Shown: one piece after another, positions 5,029 to 9,305 of the stretch | Numbering within the stretch: the first letter of the stretch is position 1 | Layout of the letters: every line of letters starts with the position of its first letter | Made by a program: the position numbers and the translations under genes | Notes under the pieces: model-generated | The model's database searches: none | Told to the model about the DNA's origin: nothing | What the model saw: the letters and a program-made list of their open reading frames with translations, nothing else | Assembly (NCBI GenBank): GCA_023230535.1 | Contig: JALNXC010000031.1 | Coordinates: 1-9,305 of the forward strand | DNA: 9,305 bases | Direction of reading: 5' to 3' | Source: Alkaliphilus sp. | Lineage (GTDB): Bacteria; Bacillota; Clostridia; Peptostreptococcales; Natronincolaceae

Positions 5029-5901
5029 TTATAGAATACCTAACCTTTCCATCTCATCCAGTAATTTGCTTCTGTTGGATTCTTCCATGGATGTCAACGG
5101 AAGCCTCAATTCATCCTTAATATATCCCATAGCACTTAAGGCCGCTTTTATCGGAATCGGGTTTACTTCACTAAACAGAAGATTTATAAAATGTTTATAT
5201 AAAAGCTGCAATCTCAGGGCTTCCTTAACATCGCCATCCATGAATGCCTTACACATCTGCTGTGTTTGCCTTGGAATAGCATTAGCGCATACGGAAATGA
5301 CTCCGTGCCCTCCACATGCATAGATAGGAATAATTTGATCATCGTTTCCAGAATAAATTTTAAAATCATCTGATACCAATCTCTTGATTTCTAATACTTG
5401 ACCTATATTACCGCTGGCTTCCTTTACACCGATAATATTTTCCACCTGACTCAAAGCCGCAACAGTTTTTGCCTCTAAATTTGTCCCTGTCCTTCCCGGA
5501 ACATTGTATAAAATTACAGGTAGAGTCGTAGAATTGGCAATAAGGGTATAATGTTCTATCAAGCCATTTTGGGTGGCTTTATTATAATACGGAGTGACCA
5601 CCAATACCCCATCTGCTCCCAAACTTTCTGCTTTTTGAGTATAATATACGGCCGAATCGGTACAATTTGACCCGGTACCGATTATCACGGGAATTTTGCC
5701 GTCTACCCTCTTGATTGCCGTACTGATAAGTTCCACCTCTTCTTCATTTGTTTGTGTAGATGCTTCTCCTGTTGTTCCCAACACTATTAAAGCCTGGGTA
5801 TCATTCTCTAAATGAAAATCAATTAACCCTTCAAAACTTTCAAAATCAATATTCCCATTACTGAACGGTGTTACAACCGCTACTCCCGCACCATTAAACA
5901 T
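5029..5901 (-). CDS. dapA: 4-hydroxy-tetrahydrodipicolinate synthase
   Basis: DapA (290 aa) condenses pyruvate with aspartate semialdehyde, the committed step to diaminopimelate, lysine and, in spore formers, dipicolinate. It is a TIM-barrel class I aldolase. GTTGEAS (42-48) gives the catalytic Thr43/Thr44. PYYN (104-107) gives the Tyr that enters the active site from the neighbouring subunit. LYNVPGRTG (131-139) has Tyr132 and Arg138, and GVKEASGNI (158-166) has the Schiff-base Lys160. All key residues are present and the length is normal. The ATG at 5901 follows a GGGGG site (5914-5910) by 8 nt. The gap to asd is 14 nt and the gap to dapB is 23 nt, so the three genes are cotranscribed. Confidence 0.97.
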   Translation of the reverse strand: MFNGAGVAVVTPFSNGNIDFESFEGLIDFHLENDTQALIVLGTTGEASTQTNEEEVELISTAIKRVDGKIPVIIGTGSNCTDSAVYYTQKAESLGADGVLVVTPYYNKATQNGLIEHYTLIANSTTLPVILYNVPGRTGTNLEAKTVAALSQVENIIGVKEASGNIGQVLEIKRLVSDDFKIYSGNDDQIIPIYACGGHGVISVCANAIPRQTQQMCKAFMDGDVKEALRLQLLYKHFINLLFSEVNPIPIKAALSAMGYIKDELRLPLTSMEESNRSKLLDEMERLGIL

Positions 5902-5915
5902 GAATTTTTCCCCCT

Positions 5916-6911
5916 TTATTTAAAATTTTCGATAGTCTCTATAATTTGAATTGCATTAGTAGCAGCCCCCTTTCGAAGATTATCCGCTACTACCCATAAA
6001 GACAAAGCTCTTGAATTAAACAGGTCTTTACGAATTCTTCCCACATAGGTATAATCGGTATCTGCTGTTTCCAGCGGAGTGGGATATTTATTTTCTGCGG
6101 GATTATCGTCCACAATTATGCCTTTCGTCTTTTCCAATATTTGCCGCACCTCATCTACATCCGGTTCTTCATTAAATTCTAAAAATATAGATTCGCTATG
6201 GCTATAAATTACCGGTACTCTCACAGCAGTGGGATTTACTTTTATAGTATTATCATCCAGTATTTTATGTGTCTCATACACCATTTTAAGTTCTTCCCTT
6301 GTATATCCGTTTTCATTAAATATGTCTATATGCGGAATACAATTTCCTGCAATCTTTCTCGTATAAACTTTATTTGGATAATTTTTGTCCAATAATTGCT
6401 TTTCAAGTTCGTCAATCGCCTCATGCCCACTTCCGGATACGGCTTGATAAGTGGACACAACAACCTGTTTGATGCCATACCTTCTATGAAGCGGTGCGAG
6501 TACCATTACCATTTGGATTGTAGAACAATTCGGATTAGATATGATCCCCCTGTATTCCCTCAGAATATTCCCGTTAACTTCTGGTATAACCAACGGTATT
6601 CCCTCTGTCATTCTCCAATAAGAAGAATTATCTATAACAATATTTCCTGCATCAGCCGCTATAGGAGCAAATTCCGCGGATATGGTTCCGCCTGCAGCAA
6701 GCAATAAATAATCAAATTTTTCTTTCATGACCTCTTTTGTCAATAATTCTACTGTTATCTCTTCGTTGTTAAATAACACTTTTTGTCCCACGGTTCTTTC
6801 CGATGCAAAGAGCCTTAATTTTGTTATATTCAAGTTCTTTTCTTTAAGTATTTCAATCATTTTTGTTCCTACAGCACCTGTACCGCCCACAATACCAACA
6901 GTTAAACCCAT
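5916..6911 (-). CDS. asd: Aspartate-semialdehyde dehydrogenase
   Basis: Asd (331 aa) reduces aspartyl phosphate to aspartate semialdehyde with NADPH, the branch point to lysine, threonine and methionine. The nucleotide loop is GGTGAVG (9-15). SNPNCSTIQ (125-133) carries the catalytic Cys129. CIPHIDIFNENGYTREE (191-207) and RVPVIYSHSE (231-240, with His238 the likely base) complete the active site. The length is typical of the Gram-positive form. The ATG at 6911 follows AGGAGGA (6924-6918) by 6 nt. It is the first gene of asd-dapA-dapB, behind a long leader (7236-6912) that holds a lysine riboswitch and a terminator. No aspartokinase gene is in the window. Confidence 0.97.
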   Translation of the reverse strand: MGLTVGIVGGTGAVGTKMIEILKEKNLNITKLRLFASERTVGQKVLFNNEEITVELLTKEVMKEKFDYLLLAAGGTISAEFAPIAADAGNIVIDNSSYWRMTEGIPLVIPEVNGNILREYRGIISNPNCSTIQMVMVLAPLHRRYGIKQVVVSTYQAVSGSGHEAIDELEKQLLDKNYPNKVYTRKIAGNCIPHIDIFNENGYTREELKMVYETHKILDDNTIKVNPTAVRVPVIYSHSESIFLEFNEEPDVDEVRQILEKTKGIIVDDNPAENKYPTPLETADTDYTYVGRIRKDLFNSRALSLWVVADNLRKGAATNAIQIIETIENFK

Positions 6912-6945
6912 TATATTTCCTCCTATGCTATTTATTGTTGTATGA

Positions 6946-6981
6946 TATAAAAAAAACTCCCGATGATAATCTAGGAGTTTT
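6946..6981 (-). terminator. Riboswitch-controlled terminator ahead of asd
   Basis: On the minus strand AAAACTCC (6981-6974) pairs with GGAGTTTT (6960-6953) around a 13-nt loop, and the second arm runs into a T stretch. It lies between the lysine aptamer and the asd ribosome binding site, so it is the attenuator of the operon. Its 5' arm can instead pair with the aptamer (see the antiterminator entry). Confidence 0.9.
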
Positions 6982-7054
6982 TGTTATAATTGAAAGACTT
7001 CAAAATTTTAAGTAAAATTGTATTCTTCAATCAACAAATAGCTCTCCATAGATT
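6968..7054 (-). promoter_or_regulatory. Antiterminator pairing between aptamer 3' end and terminator
   Basis: Minus strand AATCTATGGAG (7054-7044), which forms the 3' strand of aptamer helix P5 and the start of the P1 junction, is complementary to CTCCTAGATT (6977-6968), with a single bulged U. Line CTCC belongs to the terminator 5' arm, so the two structures exclude each other. In the lysine-bound state P5 and P1 should hold the aptamer strand and leave the terminator free to form. This is an inference from complementarity. Confidence 0.65.
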
Positions 7055-7213
7055 TTCCCCTATGACAGTAGTTTAGTTATTCACCAAACTGCCAACTGCT
7101 AATATAAAAGCATATTAACAATTTCGGCACCGTAGCCTTTCTACAACAGTATCGAGGGCCTTTTCCTCTTTTCACCTGTTATATACTATTCTTTAGTGCT
7201 CCTCTATTTATTG
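7032..7213 (-). ncRNA. Lysine riboswitch (L box) aptamer
   Basis: A cis-acting aptamer of about 182 nt lies in the asd leader. Helix P1 pairs CAATAAATAG (7213-7204) with CTATTTGTTG (7041-7032). Conserved L-box pieces follow in order on the minus strand: AGAGGAGCAC (P1/P2 junction), GTGCCGAAA (end of P2), a P3 hairpin TTAATAT/ATATTAG, and a P4 hairpin closed by GGCAGT/ACTGTC with inner AGTTT/AAACT. P5 is CATAG/CTATG, and TGGAGAGCTATTT returns into P1. ACTGTCA and GGAGAGCTA are family signatures. The family acts as an off-switch: lysine binding favours termination. The gene order behind it (asd-dapA-dapB) fits exactly. Known clostridial and bacillar versions also occur before lysC and lysine transporters. 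Confidence 0.94.
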
Positions 7214-7242
7214 TCCGTATTCAATTTTTTATATTGTAGATA

Positions 7243-7272
7243 AGTCTAACATAGTATAGGTGGTTATGTCAA
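7243..7272 (-). promoter_or_regulatory. Promoter of the lysine riboswitch and asd-dapA-dapB
   Basis: The perfect -35 TTGACA (7272-7267) and -10 TAGACT (7248-7243, 4 of 6 consensus bases) are separated by 18 nt, with an extended TG before the -10. The predicted start near 7236 lies about 23 nt upstream of helix P1, giving a leader of about 325 nt before asd. The rest of 7273-7369 shows nothing further that I can support, including no clear terminator for the hydrolase gene that ends at 7370. Confidence 0.7.
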
Positions 7273-7369
7273 ATAGTTTTTTAAATTATATATAAATTAA
7301 TTCGTAATTATTATTATAGTATTCAACATGGTTGCTAAATGTGATTAAAAAATATCCTTATTATATTAT

Positions 7370-8356
7370 TTAATAATAAAAATCATGTAGCCCTATGGTT
7401 GTCACATGTCTCCTGTTATTTACAATCCAAAAATTAGTTGATTTTCTCGGATTTAAAAAATATAGCGCATTTCCGACAGGTTTTGAACCTTCCAATATTT
7501 CCTTGGCAGCCCTTATGCTCTCCGCATCGGGCGAATTATAAATTGTACCGTCTATCACCGGTGAAAATTGCGTATAGCCGTCCTGTTTGTCAAAAATTAC
7601 TCCTTTTATAGTATTTGGAAATAATTCACTATCGACCCTATTCATGATAACATTTCCAACCGCAACTTTGCCCTTATAGGATTCACCTTGTGCCTCGGAA
7701 TGGATTATCCTGCTCAACCAATAAAGGTCTTCATTTCTTTCATTACCCCTGCTGGCTACTTGGTTTTGGGAATCATCCGCGGAACCCTTTATTTTTAATG
7801 TTTGATTTTCATAAATTATATCCGAATGCAAATTGTTGAGCTCCATCAAATGATTTACAGAAATATTAGCCCTCTGAGCGATTAAAAATAATGTATCTCC
7901 TTTTTTCACCGTATATCTTTCCCCAACAATACTTGATGAAGAATTATTGCCGGTTTCTTTTACCTGTGTAAATTCTGTTTCCTTATCTTTATCGTTGTTT
8001 TTTAAGGCGTATGTATCCTCGTCCTTCTTATTGACAGACTTTTTTTCTTCAACTGTGTTTTCTTCATTTTTATAGGTATTTTTATCCTCCTGGTCCTGAA
8101 TTTCAATAGTTTCGTTTTTTTCTGTTTGGTCATCCTTTTCGATATAGTTATCCTCTTCGATCTGTTTGCCTCCTATAATATTAGCTCTATCGGCCTCGTA
8201 AATCGATTCTGATACAGCTGTATTTTTGTCCACATTTTTACCTGTATTTTGTTTCAAGTTATTAAGCCTATTTATAGATAATGAAACTATGATAACACTC
8301 AACAAAATACCGGTGTAAATTATCGGTATTTTATATTTTTCTAATATAACCTTCAC
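7370..8356 (-). CDS. Membrane-anchored LysM and SleB-type cell wall hydrolase
   Basis: This 328-aa protein has a short charged start and one hydrophobic segment (about 10-28), which is an anchor or uncleaved signal. A very hydrophilic linker of about 110 residues rich in Glu, Lys, Asp and Asn follows (about 31-145). Then come a LysM peptidoglycan-binding repeat (YTVKKGDTLFLIAQ to LKIKG, about 148-191) and a C-terminal SleB/CwlJ hydrolase domain (about 208-328). The catalytic Glu is probably E221 in RIIHSEAQGE. AVGNVIMNRV (232-241), QFSPV (263-267) and ALYFLNP (297-303) are family motifs. Such enzymes degrade spore cortex during germination, but LysM-bearing versions may act on vegetative wall. 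No ypeB or gerM-type partner is adjacent. The start is GTG at 8356, 8 nt after GGAGGGTGAT (8370-8361), a strong site that decides it. It appears to be a single-gene transcript. Confidence 0.87.
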   Translation of the reverse strand: MKVILEKYKIPIIYTGILLSVIIVSLSINRLNNLKQNTGKNVDKNTAVSESIYEADRANIIGGKQIEEDNYIEKDDQTEKNETIEIQDQEDKNTYKNEENTVEEKKSVNKKDEDTYALKNNDKDKETEFTQVKETGNNSSSSIVGERYTVKKGDTLFLIAQRANISVNHLMELNNLHSDIIYENQTLKIKGSADDSQNQVASRGNERNEDLYWLSRIIHSEAQGESYKGKVAVGNVIMNRVDSELFPNTIKGVIFDKQDGYTQFSPVIDGTIYNSPDAESIRAAKEILEGSKPVGNALYFLNPRKSTNFWIVNNRRHVTTIGLHDFYY

Positions 8357-8389
8357 CTAAATCACCCTCCGATATTTTATATTAAGAAT

Positions 8390-8418
8390 ATTATCATAAA
8401 TAAACCGTGAACGGGCAA
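8390..8418 (-). promoter_or_regulatory. Candidate promoter of the SleB-type hydrolase gene
   Basis: The -35 TTGCCC (8418-8413) and -10 GATAAT (8395-8390) are 17 nt apart, matching 4 and 5 of 6 consensus bases. The spacer contains a small palindrome, CCGTTCACGG. A forespore sigma factor would be expected if this is a germination enzyme, but I see no clear match to one. Confidence 0.35.
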
Positions 8419-8489
8419 TGTAAGTTTTGGTAAATATCTATCAGTCAGTCGGTTGAGCGATTATCCGGGAGCTAAGATTCAAGAAGAGT

Positions 8490-8577
8490 ACAATATTCAA
8501 ACATATGTCGTGCATGTCCTATTTTTGGGAAACAACACCTGAGCATATGTTATATATGCTCTATTTTTGAGAAACAA
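8490..8577 (-). repeat. 42-bp tandem duplication of the mpg 3' end
   Basis: Two overlapping copies of 46 nt (8490-8535 and 8532-8577, period 42) match at 33 positions. All 13 differences are transitions. The mpg-proximal copy contains the last codons (V-S-Q-K-stop) and the other repeats GTTTCCCAAAAATAG in the same frame. The first copy forms a perfect 8-bp stem GAGCATAT/ATATGCTC (8561-8541) overlapping the stop codon. The second can form 7 of the 8 pairs (8519-8499), three as G-U and one as a swapped A-U for G-C. No T-tract follows directly, so these are not classic terminators. Confidence 0.75.
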
Positions 8578-9175
8578 AAGGGTTATCCTTGATGTAAAAT
8601 CTCCATGGAAAATGTACGGCTTCCTCCGCATAATCTATATTTACCCTTGTAGTCTCCACAATTTCAAATGCTTCGTTTTCTTCAGCCTTTTCGATCCATA
8701 GGGTATCGCCGCAGAGATCCATGCCGTTGCTATTTTTGTTCGTGATGCCCATCGCCATACATAACTTGCCGGGACCGCTTGTTAAATTAAATATCTGCCT
8801 TTTTTTTAGTTCCTCTATAGGCTTATTATATCTGTTATGTGCCATTATTTCGATATTTTCTACGGGCTCCACCGCCCTGATCAAAGTCGCCGTACCCTCC
8901 CCTTCGTCCTGAGTGACAGCATTTATGCAATTATACATACCGTAGATTAAATAAACATATGCATGTCCCGGAGGCCCGAACATGACCTCATTTCTCCTTG
9001 TTTTTTTATTATTATAGCTATGTGCCGCCTTGTCAACAGTCCCGATATATGCCTCCGCTTCTACAATTTTTCCAACCAATCTTTTCCCGTCAATATAATG
9101 GACTAAATTTTTCCCTAATAAGTCTCTGGTAACGTCTAATGTTGGCCTGCCGTAAAATTTTCTTTTTAATTTCAT
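8561..9175 (-). CDS. mpg: DNA-3-methyladenine glycosylase, AAG/Mpg family
   Basis: This 204-aa monofunctional base-excision glycosylase of the AAG (mammalian-type) family removes alkylated purines such as 3-methyladenine and hypoxanthine from DNA. ARDLLGK-like TRDLLGKNLVHY (16-27) opens the fold. IVEAEAYIGTVDKAAHSYN (37-55) carries the catalytic Glu, probably E41. RRNEVMFGPPGHAYVYLIYGMYNCINAVT (60-88), LIRAVEP (98-104) and LTSGPGKLCMAMGIT (131-145) line the DNA-binding and base pocket. The length is normal. The ATG at 9175 follows an AAAGGAA site at about 9 nt. The tail and stop codon belong to a tandem duplication that extends downstream; readthrough of the TAG would add 14 residues ending again in VSQK. 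The upstream stretch 9176-9305 is AT-rich, and I see no gene or convincing promoter in it. Confidence 0.95.
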   Translation of the reverse strand: MKLKRKFYGRPTLDVTRDLLGKNLVHYIDGKRLVGKIVEAEAYIGTVDKAAHSYNNKKTRRNEVMFGPPGHAYVYLIYGMYNCINAVTQDEGEGTATLIRAVEPVENIEIMAHNRYNKPIEELKKRQIFNLTSGPGKLCMAMGITNKNSNGMDLCGDTLWIEKAEENEAFEIVETTRVNIDYAEEAVHFPWRFYIKDNPFVSQK

Positions 9176-9305
9176 ATATTTTTTCCTTTCAGGAATTTAT
9201 TGTTTATATTACAATTTTTATATCTAATATATTCTATTTTTACACCCCTGTCCCTTTTTTATGCCCATAAATTTTAGACAAATAGGCACAAAACCCCGGA
9301 TACAA

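Overview
The window looks like chromosomal DNA of a low-GC, spore-forming Clostridia-type Bacillota. The signs are AT-rich intergenic DNA, strong AGGAGG-type ribosome binding sites, a BofC-like sporulation protein beside ruvC-ruvA-ruvB (aerobic bacilli generally use RecU instead of RuvC), a SleB-type cortex hydrolase, and a lysine riboswitch. A selenocysteine tRNA points to an organism that makes selenoproteins. No genus can be named. Every supported gene lies on the minus strand, so transcription runs from high to low coordinates.

Layout in transcription order. (1) 9175-8561: mpg, a 3-methyladenine DNA glycosylase. Its last codons and 3' flank are tandemly duplicated (8490-8577). (2) 8356-7370: a membrane-anchored LysM plus SleB-type hydrolase with a GTG start. 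(3) 7272-4286: the lysine/diaminopimelate operon asd-dapA-dapB. It has a promoter, a complete lysine riboswitch and a riboswitch-controlled terminator in front, and a terminator hairpin behind. (4) 4146-3922: gene-free spacer with short repeats. (5) 3921-3709: tRNA-Val(GAC) with promoter and terminator. (6) 3676-2661: an agmatinase/arginase-fold ureohydrolase with an unusual active-site residue. (7) 2607-2404: selC, tRNA-Sec(UCA), with a near-consensus promoter and its own terminator. (8) 2320-2163: a nested inverted-repeat, MITE-like element. (9) 2137-1344: a BofC-like gene with its own terminator. (10) 1234-1: ruvC, ruvA and the first 40 codons of ruvB, which leaves the window.

How the genes work together. 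Asd, DapA and DapB carry out consecutive steps from aspartyl phosphate to tetrahydrodipicolinate, the route to lysine and peptidoglycan diaminopimelate; in spore formers the DapA product also feeds dipicolinate. The riboswitch shuts the operon off when lysine is plentiful. RuvA, RuvB and RuvC move and cut Holliday junctions. The tRNA-Sec serves selenoproteins that must be encoded elsewhere, since none was recognised here.

I found no phage, plasmid, CRISPR or defence system. The least ordinary signals are the mpg tail duplication, whose two copies differ only by transitions and keep a related RNA stem; the His-to-Asn change in the ureohydrolase; the MITE-like element; and the readable antiterminator of the lysine switch.
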